From contig JAGHQL010000053.1 in assembly GCA_020080175.1 (NCBI GenBank), positions 62,001 through 126,000 on the forward strand: 64,000 nucleotides of DNA, in the 5' to 3' direction. This stretch comes from Glutinoglossum americanum. Taxonomy: Eukaryota > Ascomycota > Geoglossomycetes > Geoglossales > Geoglossaceae. Below are positions 10,716 to 21,751 of the stretch, piece by piece; within the stretch, counting starts at the first letter, position 1, and each line of letters starts with the position of its first letter. Under the pieces are notes generated by a model. The model had not been told where the DNA came from. It worked only from the letters and a program-made list of their open reading frames with translations, and made no database searches. The position numbers and the translations under genes are program-made.

Positions 10716-10960
10716 CCCTCACCCCACCTTAAATTTTATTTTGTAAATAAGTATTTTTTCACTTTTCTTAATAATAAAGCTATCTAAAATTTTTAAAATG
10801 TTACAGCCATACTAAACTCAATGGCGCGGGAAAAAAAAACCACTTTTCAGAATTCTTGTGCGATTGCTGGTTGCGTGTGCAGCCGGTCCCATGTAGTCAC
10901 TTACAATGAGTGGGCTACCCAAAACAGGGCGGCTGCGGTAAACCGTCGACCGCCGACCTC
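10716..10960 (+). repeat. Diverged direct repeat, copy A (upstream of patatin gene)
   Basis: This stretch shares CACCCCACCTTAAAT, an interrupted TAAAATTT run, GCAGCCATACTAAACT and GATTGCTGGTTG, in the same order and spacing, with 15592-15835. The clearest homology covers about 150 bp. It sits immediately 5' of the patatin-like gene. It may be a duplicated promoter region or the ends of an old element. Confidence 0.55.
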
Positions 10961-11125
10961 AAGCCGCCAACCAACAATGGTCAAACTCCACTGCGTAGAT
11001 GTGCGGTTTGCGGTATCACTATTTCGGTCTCGGGCCCTCGTACATGAGCTGTTATAAAAGATACAAGATTCCACCCAAGATTCTTTTGGGGAAACAAACT
11101 ATGGAACATCAAAACCCCCCCGAAG

Positions 11126-14100
11126 ATGGCAACACAGAACAAATGGATACGACTTGTCCAGACGAAACACCAAATCACTCTGATAGAACACAAAGACGCA
11201 TATGCTTCTCTCCCGCTTATTCAGCCCAAGACCTTCTGCCAAACTCCTGCACTTATTATGCTTATTGGCAAGACATCGAAAAGCATTGCCTTGAACAACT
11301 TCCTTAACGGCGAGAATTCAGAATCTAACTCACAGGGTGCAATCGGCCTTTGCGCTGATCCACTAACCTATAAAGAAGACTCACCTCTTATCTATGTTGA
11401 TTGTGACTTGCACAACTTTCCATTGGAACGTGATTCAGAATACCATAGAGGAGATATGATACGGCATCCCATACTATGGCCTGAATTGGATGTGGATACC
11501 ATGACGACAGAAGCGATAGTTAGCCGGCTTTACATTCGCCTTGTTGCCCCGTTTTCTAGTGTCATATGTTTTTTCGGATCCGATCATGGAGGAATGAGAG
11601 CTACCGCCAGACGGCTGGCCAGCTGGACAATCTCGAAACCTCCTTCTGACTTACCTTCAGATGCGGCCCCACGAGTGCTGGTAGTTGTAGAGACAACCTG
11701 TGCCACATTCAATACCAAAGCGGCAGAACAAAAGCTATTCCAGTACATTACAGAAGAGTCATACAAAATGTATGGCTTAATTGATTTCGAACAGGTTAAA
11801 TCAAACCTTGAACGACATTTTCAGGATATCAAAATTATTTATGTTGAGGGGCGTCTTGGCCGTAGCAAGCAGGCAGCAGAAGTCCTCAGGGAAAGAATTA
11901 TATTGGAAGCATCAAAAGCTCAGAGAGCACGTACAGATCACAACGCACTTTTAACTTTTGGCCACTTCCAGGCATTCTTCCATTTAGCGTGCAGTCACTT
12001 CAGCTCTTCTAGCCTACCGTTCCAGTTTGTTCTGGCCTCACGTTTGCGAAATCCAGTCTCTCATGGGTTTTCAAAACACCTAGATGAGCTCCTGCGGCTA
12101 ACCCCGACAGAAGACGCCCTCTGGGGAGTTTCAGTACCTTTGCTGGCTTCCGCCCTTGTTCTGGATAGCTGTCGTCCTGGTATGCATGGTAAGTTTACCT
12201 CCCTTGTTGTCTTTTCTAGTCTCCTAACATATCAACAGTTTTCCCGGCTACTACTGTATTCAGTCAATTATATCAGGAAACCTGCGAAATTGCAATTCAG
12301 CAGTGCGAAGTTACCAAATCTATCCGAGATGTTCTAGCAAGGTTTATGAAACTGGTTCGGGTACACTTTGAACAGCTTTACAAATCGCTTGCTTTTACCT
12401 CTACAACTGCCTCTCGATCTCATCGGCTTCGCCTCCTAGATCTGAAAACTCAACTTAGCGCATTTCGTAGCCATACAACATGCCTTTGCTGTCTGATGAG
12501 AATGCCAGAGAAAGTTTTTACTTGCGGACATGGCCTATGCGATACCTGTGTCCAAGTTTTTGGAACTGCTCTTAAGAGGGAGCCCTATTCCTACTTGATA
12601 AATTTGTGTCTTCTCTGCGGAGCTAATAACAGGAACCGGAAGTTCCGATACCAACCCCCGACAGCAGGACTTCGCATACTGTGCCTGGATGGCGGGGGTA
12701 TAAAGGGTATAATTCCTCTTGTGGTTCTAGTGCATATCCAACAGGAATTAGGCATCGACTGCCTTTTCCAAGATCTCTTTGATTCTGTTTATGGTACTTC
12801 TTCAGGTAAAGTTCTATGTTCTTAAATTTGGCAGAGTATTTAACTTACATATATACCAGGCGGCCTCATCACACTGGGTATATTCCTAATGATGTGGTCC
12901 CCACAGGAATGTCTTTCGAAGTTCGAGGAGCTGAGCCACAAAGCCTTCGATCGTTGGAGAGTCTCCCGGCAGCGTGTACAAGATCTGATAGTTTCCTACT
13001 TTACTGACTGCCTTTATAAGACCTCATCCGTAGAGAATGCATTTCTATCTGCATTTGGGTCTAAAAGAGGTATGTTTAATCCTCTAGGGTCGAATACCAA
13101 AGTCGCTGTGACAGCGACTACTGCTCGAGAGACGACCCCTTGTATATTTGCAAACTACAATGGCATTGGTAGGAGAGTATCTAATTCCGGTGAGACGTTC
13201 ATTCCTAAAAAAAATATGCAATGTGTTAACCTAAGGACAGGCTATAACCTGGTACGATCTGTGGTCCCGGATCAAGACATAAGTATTAAAGATGCGTATG
13301 TATTGGAAACCAAAGAGGACTTATGCTGGTTTTAACAGAGTTACAGGGCGCGTGCTACAAGTGCTGCTCCTATGTAGGGACCAGTTTCTCTCATCTCCTA
13401 GATAGTATAGCTCACAATTGGTTTAGGTATTTTAGGTCTAAAGCTATTAAAGGCCTTGGTACTTTTCAAGATGGTGGTCTCGAACATAATAACCCAATCC
13501 ATCTCGCAATGTGGGAGAAACGAGTTATCTGGCCTACGGCGGGAGAACCAGATCTCGTACTTTCACTAGGGACCGGCGCCTCTTCCACCACCAGTGAAGA
13601 TACAGGCTCGCCCATTAGAGATGGCTATCCTCGTCGACTCTTGCACTCTTTCCTGCAAAATATAGATGGAGAAAAAGCTTGGCGCAGGTTTAAAAATACA
13701 CTTTCTAGTGATATTGAAGATAGATATCATCGCATCAACATTAGCTTTGATGGGCCGGGGCCGGACCTTGATGATGTCTCTATGATAGGAAAACTTAAAG
13801 AGCAAGCAACACAATGGATAAGAACAGACTGCCACCCTCAAGCCGTCACAGCTGCTGATTACCTGCTGGCATCTTTATTTTACTTTGAACTTGATGGCAT
13901 GCCAGTGTATCGGGAGAATCAGTTTGAATGCACTGGTCAAATACTCTGTCGACTACATGGCTCAAGTCCTGGGTTAATTGGACTCACTAGACGGCTGATC
14001 AGTACCTCCGCGACTTTCCTTATTGGCGGCCGACCAATAACATGTTTTGACCTGCCTGAGGCCCCTCTCACCTGCTTCTCGCAATTTAAGAAAAAGGTAC

Positions 14101-14321
14101 AGTTTACTGTACTTAATACCCATGACATAATCGACATTACAATTAAGGGTATCACCATGCAACCTCGGCATATCAGCGGATTTCCCCGGACGGTTAATGA
14201 CCTTATTGATGCACAAGGTCTTGATGGCTCCTTCGGTTATGCTGCTCATATCATAAGGGAGAAATCGGATACGCTACCCGATCTACCAGTGAACAGGAAG
14301 CGGGGAGCAGATATGATTTAA
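11126..14321 (+). CDS. Patatin-like phospholipase with N-terminal P-loop-like region and RING finger
   Basis: Six exons: 11126-12188, 12239-12805, 12860-13189, 13241-13295, 13347-13373 and 13427-14321, with introns of 50-54 nt that all keep phase; 978 residues. Residues 44-53 read IMLIGKTSKS, a degenerate P-loop. Around residues 433-475 a RING-HC pattern is visible: CLCC, CGHGLCDTC, CLLC. The patatin domain starts at LRILCLDGGGIKG (oxyanion glycine loop), has GTSSGG across intron 2 (nucleophile Ser) and FQDGGLEHNNP (catalytic Asp). The expected role is phospholipid acyl hydrolysis in the cytosol or at membranes. Fungal patatins of this build act in immune-like or NLR-linked settings, which is family knowledge. 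All catalytic residues are present and the gene looks intact. Patatins are one of the auxiliary gene classes reported in Starship elements. Confidence 0.9.
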
Positions 14322-14604
14322 ACCAGCGCAGTGGTTGGTGTGAAGATTCCAGTAGATAGAGGAGAGAGGAGCATTGGCTCATATACTCAATGCGATTGTT
14401 AAATATGAGCTATACAGAATGAGATTTTATCTCCATAAGAGCAGCTAAAAACCGTGCTAACTAAGGGGCGTCTTATAGATATAAGGAAACCAAAACACTT
14501 ATTTGGAGTGCGCAACTTGATCCACTTTCGTACCACACAGATGATTCAAACATAGAGAATGGCGTTACTAAGTTAATCCTCATTTCTTGAACTCGTAGGA
14601 AGTT

Positions 14605-15531
14605 TCAGCTTTGCCATAGCCTCTTCCAGTCTTTGCGAGCTTCGTTCACGCTGGACCAAGGACCCGTCTGTCTATATGGAAACTTAGTATGTAGCCATAT
14701 TAGCTGTGAAAGAGGGTGTACCAGATCTTTGCCATAAGTTTTTGGATACTCATATAAGTCTGAACTGACAAGCTTGGCTAAGTATAGGAAGCATTCTCGG
14801 ACGCTCACGCTACCCTCTCCGCTGCAATCCGTTGACGGAGTGCAATGAAGAATCGGGGGTGACTCTTCAAAAGTCGTGTCTGAAGTGCGTCTAAGAAAGA
14901 TAGTTGCATTATAGGTGGTGTAAAATCCATATCGCAATTTAAGATCATCCATGTATCTTGCTAGCTGGCCTGCTACCTTGAGTGAACTGATTTCCACTCA
15001 AGAGCTCAGAATAAACTTACCAAACCACGTTGCGCGAATTGTAGGGTCTTTCTTTGTAAGATCCCTAGTCCAAAATGTCTTGCCTTCCCCAACCGCACGA
15101 ACTAAACGTTGGTCATCCATTAGAACCAAATCAGGGATTTTTCTGTAGCTTTGAGCATCAACATGAGTTTTTCCGGCTTGGCAGTCTGCAAAAAAGATGG
15201 GCAAGTGACAACATTCGTAGACTTCGCTCATGACATGGCTAACATTCTGACCAAATCGACCCATCAATCCCTGTTCATTCCCTATGTGAACAACCTCTTT
15301 CTCTGTTTGAGTGGGAATAAATCGAGTCTGCAAACCGAGACAGATGTTGGTAGTTGCTCTCACACTAGCTTCGAAATCTCTCCAGCCAAGCAATTGATCT
15401 GCTGTCATCATGAAGACACTAACACTCTCATTCACTGTTGAATGACCTTTGGTGTAGCGCAAGGTAGGTAATGGAGACCACGTAAGGCTTCTGATATCGT
15501 GCAAAGGGTTGAACTCAGATTGCTGGGCCAT
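14605..15531 (-). CDS. PD-(D/E)XK nuclease-like protein
   Basis: Two exons, 15531-15021 and 14969-14605, separated by a 51-nt intron; about 291 residues. Near residue 145 IPDLVLMDD is followed about 13 residues later by VGEGK, giving the PD...ExK arrangement of the PD-(D/E)XK fold. Past the intron QLARYMDDLKLRYGFYTTYN supplies the helix with the usual Gln and Tyr and the next strand. The N-terminal 110 residues resemble nothing I can name. This fold also occurs ahead of fungal FunK1-type kinases, and a kinase-like gene starts divergently 388 bp away, so the two may work together. Whether it cleaves nucleic acid is unknown, but P-D, E and K are present. Confidence 0.6.
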
Positions 15532-15591
15532 TCGGAGCTGAAGGTTTAACTTTGGGCGTTGGCTTGTGCACCTTATTTTACGATTTGTTCA

Positions 15592-15835
15592 CCACCCCAC
15601 CTTAAATATTATTTGTAAAATCGTCTTTTCCACCCCCCCAACAACAAAGCGATGTAAAATTCCAAAAAGGCTGCAGCCATACTGAACTTTGTAATGCGAA
15701 ACAAACTCAACCCTCAGAATAATTTTACGATGGCTGGTTGTTGGCGCATGTTACTTGCAATATTCTGTTCTCTAAAATTTAAGGCGGGGTAGCCTGTGCA
15801 CAACGACGCAAAATAGGGCGGCCGCACATATTTCT
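15592..15835 (+). repeat. Diverged direct repeat, copy B (divergent promoter)
   Basis: The second copy of the 10716-10960 sequence, sharing CACCCCACCTTAAAT and GCAGCCATACTGAACT in order. It fills the gap between the divergent nuclease-like and kinase-like genes, so any promoter elements of both lie here. Confidence 0.55.
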
Positions 15836-15919
15836 GCTCCGGAAATTTGGTTCAGTTTACTACACGACATCCTGAGCCTCACCCCCTCCGCAACATATTC
15901 TAACGACTTAGAGATCAAC

Positions 15920-16823
15920 ATGCATTATAAGTGGTCAGGGAAGAAAGTCAAGTGTGAGGGCTTGACTGTGCAACTTACCAAAGTATTGTCAGAGCGCAAC
16001 GTCGAGAATCTAGGCGAATGGGTCGTTGTCGCCGATGGTAAACCCGAAGGGGTCGACAGTCCCGTTGTTGTAAGGCTGAGAGTTCAGTATAGCCTCACTA
16101 ATTCCCAATTATGTTGCCTGATATATTTACTAACTGAGCTTAACTAGACTTGATTTAGAGACAGTTGATGACCATGACCGACGAGTAGCGTTGAAAGCCG
16201 CTGCGATAGAATATGCTGCTCTGGTGGACTTAGTTGATTCTGGACACACTCCTCGCTGCTTGGCCTTTGGCAAGATGTTGCAGGACCAGTCATGGCCTTA
16301 TCCAGGTGGCTACATTCATGTCCTTGTAATGTCAAAGGTTTCTGGACGGAATGTACAACAGGTGTTATTCGACTTAACTGAGGGGGAACGAGCTATTATA
16401 CGAGTTCAATTGACTAGCGTTTTAGAGTGGGCCAAGCCCAAACGCCTTAATCTAGACATCACTCAAATCGCTAATTATTTTAGGTATATGCGTTTAAGAG
16501 GCTGGAGGTACCGGGACCCAAAGCCTGCCAATTTGATTTGGGATCGGGAAATTAGTCAAATGCATGTCCTCCCCCCAGCTAGCTTAATACTGAATAACTA
16601 ACTCATGTCTAGGTACCTGATCGACCTCGAGGCTGTGGTCTATCTAGGTGAGGATGCTGGAGATATAATAACGCCGGAGTCTAGTGTTGTTGAGTTGTTT
16701 GGGGTTTGGAATGAATATGCCTACCGTGATGACAGCTTGCCATGCAAGCTCCAAAGACCAACTCCACCTTCCTCGACGATAGCGCTGGGGTCTGCAAAGG
16801 ATACTGGGCAGCGATCCTCCTAG
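15920..16823 (+). CDS. Divergent kinase-like protein paired with nuclease-like gene
   Basis: Exon 1 is 15920-16086, then a 61-nt intron, then exon 2 from 16148. The second intron ends in CTAG at about 16611; its donor is unclear (a GC donor at 16560 keeps phase). The last exon runs to 16823. Exon 2 has LKAAAIEYAALVDLVDSGHT (helix-C region), a central GGYIHVLVMSKVSG hinge, and WRYRDPKPANLIWDRE, the HRD-like loop with catalytic Asp and Asn. YLIDLEAVVY stands in for DFG (IDLE). This is the pattern of small fungal atypical kinases. The C-lobe is short, ending soon after VVELFGVWNEYA. It shares a promoter region with the PD-(D/E)XK-like gene, hinting at a linked function. Confidence 0.55.
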
Positions 16824-17151
16824 CGTCATCGGATATCCATTTCGACGTGCTATTCCTATCCGCGGCTACAGCAAGGAAAGGAACGGACATTCGGTCAAGG
16901 CAGATATATAGCAACGAACACTCTTATGTTCTCATGTCTTCATACTCTTGATCTATTTAACCACAATACGGTAATAGGCTCCAATATATGTGCCCCTGTA
17001 CCTGTTTAGTATGGCAACGACTTTCTTAGGACTTTTGTATCGTTTACGAAAAGTTAAAAAAAAAGCCGTTTTGTATAGGGTGAGTGGGGTTATCTGAGCT
17101 CGGATTAGTCAGCGGTTTGACTACTCAGTGAATACTCATTGGTATCACTAT

Positions 17152-17923
17152 GGACTTCCTTGTAATATCCGCTGCGGAGAACAAAGTATCAGTGAAAGAT
17201 GCGATGGGCAATACACTCTAAGGCCTTACTCGAGATGAGCAGCTTTTCGAGCTCATACGTTTCTTCGAGGCAGCCACTGATAAAGGCGCCCAACTTACGA
17301 AGTTTATCGCCGAAGCTTGGGAATATCTCAATGTCAATACCTCATGAAATACTCGCTATTGCAGTCTTGAGGCCCTCAAGCAGGACATCGATTATAGCTA
17401 TTCTATCAGACATGTTTTAGAAAGGCGTTAAGCTAATACTAGTAGACGAAAAACGGAAGTGCAGACAATCTCAAACAACTGGAACCGTCCCCCCGATACC
17501 GCATTGTCCTCCGATATACAGCCTCCCATATTCAGCGAGAAAATCCGCCGCAGTCTTGCCACTCTCAGTAGGACCTCTAGTCTCGACACGGCTATCCCTC
17601 TATTGCGCTTAGCCATCCAGGCACGGATATCTACTCCTCTTCTTCAGAAGCACAAATACCTGCTTACAAGCGACGTCTTAGATGTCGTTAAGAAACTACA
17701 GACGCCCAAGCCCAACACTCAGTTGCAAGCAGATGCCCAAGCCGCTATCCAAAGAGTAGAAGATGGCGGTGAGAACCACAATGGCGAGGACAATAAGGAT
17801 GAGGAAGGCAATTACGATAATAATAGTGATGATGAGGGTGGGGATGAGGAAGAGGATGAGGGAGAGGGGGGAGGAAGGGAGGAAAACCGGAACGACGGAG
17901 ATGTAGAAGAGCAGGGGTACTAG
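17152..17923 (+). pseudogene. Decayed gene with acidic tail, unknown family
   Basis: The frame from ATG 17152 reads MDFLVISAAENKVSVKDAMG, meets TAA, continues GLTRDEQLFELIRFFEAATD and FIAEAWEYLN, meets TGA, then LEALKQDIDYSYSIRHVLER. From about 17459, in another frame, IQPPIFSEKIRRSLATLSRT and HKYLLTSDVLDVVKKLQTPK lead to a long D/E/G-rich tail ending at 17923. The helical, protein-like sequence on both sides of the stops suggests one former gene with at least two nonsense changes plus an intron or frameshift near 17430. The second part alone could still be expressed. Family not recognised. Confidence 0.4.
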
Positions 17924-18070
17924 GAAGTGAGCGTGAGGAAATGGACGATGAAGAGGAGGGGGCCTAACAGGAGTAACGAGGTTGAGAATGGGGGCAAGGA
18001 AGTAGAGGAAGTGGAGACGAGGAAGAGGGGGCAAGGGAGGGAGAAGCTGAGGAAAGGGAGGGGCGGGAAC
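17780..18070 (+). repeat. Purine-rich G/A tract
   Basis: About 290 bp with very strong purine bias on the plus strand (GAGGAAGAGG-like runs). It begins in the acidic coding tail and continues well past the stop at 17923, so codon choice alone does not explain it. Such polypurine mirror-like tracts can adopt triplex structure. Confidence 0.6.
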
Positions 18071-18164
18071 TCTAACGCTTGATTTCTATTACATACAGAT
18101 GATTTTGTTGCTAACCGATACAACCATCGTATAGTATAATACCTATGCTGACACCCCCATTTAT

Positions 18165-18765
18165 TTACTTCATATCGGGCAAGCCTGCAATACGAGACTC
18201 AAATAGAAACTGTTCCCATATATTCTCCTGAGATGCCTTGCCCGGCGACATGCGCGTTTCTGTCAATGACCCTGGCGCCTTCGGAGGTTCTGGGAGGTGA
18301 AAACGAGGCCTAAAATTGGGTTTTGGGGATTTGCCGTAGGGGCGTTTGTGGACCCGGGCTTGTAGCTCGGGGCGTGCATGAATGACCGATGGACGTTGTA
18401 ACCTCGGGGGCTCCGGAGTGTCTGGCGGGGTTTGGATGTTTTGCTCTGTAACAGCCGCTTCATAAGCTCCCCGTTCCGTTTGGAAATCCCACGGCAGGTT
18501 ATTCTCGGGGGCGTATGAGCTTTGCTAATCGTCTGGGTTAGCAATAAGGAAGATGATGGAAGTCATCTCAACTTACCAAGTCTTCCATTGATGGAGGCCA
18601 AATCGTGTCCTCAGATCTGTAGATGAAGGTTCGATCGAGTTGGACTATTATCGCAACCCTCGCATTGAACTTCTTCCCCAGCTCATAACCTTTCTTAAAG
18701 AGTCCTTGTTTCCTCCTGTCAAAGCTTCTTCGGCTAATACTGTCTAAGTTCTCGGGGGTGGACAT
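18165..18765 (-). CDS. Small MADS-box-like DNA-binding protein
   Basis: Exon 1 (18765-18577, 63 codons) reads SRRSFDRRKQGLFKKGYELG, then ARVAIIVQLDRTFIYRSED and WPPSMEDL. This is the SRF-type MADS pattern: basic helix with R-K-x-x-LFKK-x-x-EL, then a beta hairpin. A 52-nt intron (GTAAGT donor, GCTAAC branch, ATTAG acceptor) leads in phase to exon 2 (18524-18165, 119 codons), a Pro-rich, low-complexity stretch with PPDTPEPPRLQRP, PKPNFRPRFHLPEPP and a C-terminal WEQFLFESRIAGLPDMK. The total is 182 residues. It resembles the short fungal MADS-like proteins rather than Mcm1 or Rlm1, lacking a recognisable SAM extension. Likely role: DNA-binding regulator. Confidence 0.7.
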
Positions 18766-19144
18766 GACGAAGAGAGGGAGCTTGGAGTAGCGCAGTGCCG
18801 TTCACAGTAGTTTGAATAGCAAGTAGTTAAGGAGTATGAGCGCATACCTGTGCGATGGCAGAGTAATTATATATGTACATGTATGTACATTATGTGCTCT
18901 ATTGGTGTGCCATGCTTCCAAGAATACTTCGTCCTGGCGTTACGCTCGCTTGCGAGGTGGCCGAGCCCGGTTTTAGAGTCGTTTCCGAGTCTGTCTAACC
19001 ACGCGCCCGGCCGCTAGTCAGTCCGGTATGGCGAAGGTGAAATCATGTAAGATAAGGAGACGGTTACAGAAGTCGTGAGTCTCGCGGTTCTAGTTGGGCG
19101 GGTGCCAATACAGTTAAAGCAGCAATTGTTGCTAATCGCCTAAT

Positions 19145-19460
19145 CTAGGTTGGCGCGTGCCCGGTTTAGGCATATCTCCCTTTAACTCGCCTAAACTGTA
19201 TAATATTGTACAATATTGTACTAAAACGGGATTAAGCTACTTACACTACATAGGTCACAAAACTCCATTGCCTTGCGCACACAAGCTCTTGCACTTCGGG
19301 TAGAGGGTATTTCTATTGCTAAAATTAAAGAGGTTACTGGGTTATCTATAGTTGCAATTTACCGCATTAAAAATTCCTTTGGAGAGAGGTTATAACCCCA
19401 AGTTGAGTAGAGAGCTGGTTCTTCTCTTGGAGGGCGGAAATAATTATCGTGTGGGTCGGG
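19145..19460 (+). mobile_element. Tc1/mariner-like transposon relic (N-terminal HTH only)
   Basis: A 45-codon frame at 19258-19395 reads ALALRVEGISIAKIKEVTGL then SIVAIYRIKNSFGERL, the paired-type helix-turn-helix that opens Tc1-like transposases. Reading continues past a TAA with PQVE-like residues, then is lost. Upstream, GTTTAGGC and GCCTAAAC form an inverted pair at about 19160-19195, and ATATTGTACAATATTGTAC follows. The DDE catalytic part is absent, so the copy is truncated and inactive. Confidence 0.5.
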
Positions 19461-19826
19461 CATCTGCTTAACTAAAGTCTTAACTAGATTTTAGTAAGGT
19501 ATAGCCTAAGCGAAATTCTCAAAACTTTTGCCGTGGTCCTATGTATACATTTGTGAAGGTAAAAGTGGCGAAGACAGGCGACAGGCCGCCGCACATGACC
19601 TAATCCAAGTAATATTAGCGCTACCCCCTTCCAGAATCCCACATCGGAAAATTGAAGTGTCACGTCAAAAACCGCCACCCGAATTCGTACCGCGGTAATG
19701 GTCTTGAGCAAATTTCGAGGCGCAAAGCTGTTTGCGGTTTTCGTCTTTGATCTAACACATATAACTAACGTCAGGGCGCTTTACCTCTTCTCTTCCTTGA
19801 GCCGTGAATGTACCTCTTGAAATATC

Positions 19827-21492
19827 ATGGAGTTGACGCTGGTGTATACGATCTCCGTTGCCGCTGTTGCGGTCACTTTTGGACTTTACAGGGTCGGAAC
19901 CGCAATTACAAAAGTCATCCAAACCCTCAAAACTGTATTCATACTCAAGCACCTGTGCTATCCGGTCCTTTGGAGGCGGAGAAGCGGGTCTACCGATATG
20001 ACAAGGTTACAAGGCCTTCTAACAGCTATTTTCATAGCTGCTAATATCTTTTGTTCTTCAATCGGTGTCCACAACGTCTCAGACTTAAGCAGAAGATCCG
20101 GTATCTTATCCTTAATTAACATGATGCCGATGTTTCTGGGTGGAAGGACCAATCTATTTGCCGACCTCCTCGGTCTAAGATTAGACCACTACAGTACTAT
20201 CCATCGGTGGGTTGGCCGAGTCTGTGTTCTGCAGGGCATACTCCATGGATCGATAACCTTCATCCAACGAAAATCCGATCGAAACTATAAAGAATACTTG
20301 GTTAGTGGCATCCTAGCTATAAGCATATGAGACTGACTTGAATAACAGCTTTTTTCAGCACTATTAGCTCTTTTTATTTCGTCTATTCTCTTTATACGCC
20401 GCCTCCTATTTGAATTGTTCCTCAAAGTCCATCTTATTCTCACCCTGGTCATCCTCGGGGGTCTATGGTTGCACCTCCGCTCAAGAGAATCCCTCTACAC
20501 ACTTTACCTCTTAGTGGGCTCTGTAATATGGCTCCTTAGTTTCCTCGGTTGGGCCGTTCTACTTATATACCGGAATGTCAGAACAGGTCGTTCGGCTCGG
20601 GTAGCTATTAGAGAGTTTCATGACAGAAATGACGGCCCCATCACGGCAGCCCGTATTTCTATAACTCTAAAACGACCATGGAACTGCCTTCCAGGACAGT
20701 ATGTGTATCTCACAATCCCAAGTATGGGATATTTGGGTCTTCTACAAGCACATCCTTATGCCGTTTGTTGGTGGGAGAAGGGCCCCTCCAGCGAACCCAC
20801 CGTTGTTCTGCTTGTTCAGGCTCGACATGGATTCAGCAGGAGCCTACCACTAGCACACGCTTCGGCTACCGCAATTATTGATGGTCCATACGGCATTGGG
20901 CATCGTCTAGAGGAATACGACAAGGTTTTGATCTGCGCCAATGGGATTGGTATTGCGGCCCAACTGCCATATATTCGCCATATTCTTGAATGTCACAATC
21001 TTCAAACTGCACGAGTGCGCAGGCTTTCTGTGGTATGGCAATTAGAAAAAGAGAGTATGTTAACCCCTCAAATTACATCATATCGTGTAGCTAAGGGGCA
21101 CTACCACAGGTCACTGGGATTGGGTTAGAGAGTATACCGATGAAATCTTGTCAATGGATATCTTGAAAATCCTCAATATTTACTTTTATATGCCACCACA
21201 AAGCATTGAGGAAATTAACAAAAGAAAATCGGACCAGTTGATAAAGCAACCTTATACCATATATAGGGACTTGGATATGAAAGAACTTGTTACTCGAGAA
21301 GACGGGAGCGAAGCTGGAAACATGGTAGTATCAGGTCTGTGATATGTTGCCCTCTACTCTAACAACTGCTGATATAATTGGGTAGTCTGCGGTACGCCTT
21401 CCTTTGAAAAGTATGTCAGAGATTCAGTGCGCTCGAACTCAAGGGATATTCGGTTGGTAAATGCTTGCTTTCAGCCAGACGAGATGTTTTGA
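19827..21492 (+). CDS. Ferric-chelate reductase (FRE/NOX family)
   Basis: Four exons: 19827-20300, 20349-21054, 21110-21334 and 21386-21492, all in phase; 503 residues. Several membrane segments carry two heme-His pairs with 13-residue spacing: HRWVGRVCVLQGILH in exon 1 and HLILTLVILGGLWLH in exon 2. The FAD site is seen as LPGQYVYLTIP followed by HPYAV, the NAD(P) site as GPYGIG, and the C-terminus as VVSVCGTPSFEKYVRDSV. The enzyme passes electrons from cytosolic NADPH through FAD and two hemes to extracellular Fe(III) at the plasma membrane. It is at the short end for the family, mainly from a reduced N-terminus, but all cofactor motifs are present. Ferric reductases are a reported Starship auxiliary class. 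Confidence 0.92.
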
Positions 21493-21751
21493 TTAGAGAG
21501 CTATTTAGTGCAGCGTGTCAATTTAGTTATGTAACATAGAGCAAAGACTATTCAGCTTGGGATTCCCCAGAGTTCTTAGACGTTAAAGAGCACGACCATG
21601 CCATCAATTAGAAATATCCCTTGATGTGCTCAGAAGCTCCGACCGACACCAGACCCTGATGCCTATTGCCCGACCTCCCCGACTTCGCCCTGTGGTGGGT
21701 AGAACGCGCCAAATAGCTGGTTGACTTCGTCCTGAGAAGGCTTTTTAATGA

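Noticed and set aside
18880-18905. TGTACATGTATGTACATT palindromic stretch as an origin or operator
   Set aside because: Short AT-rich palindrome with no supporting repeats or context.
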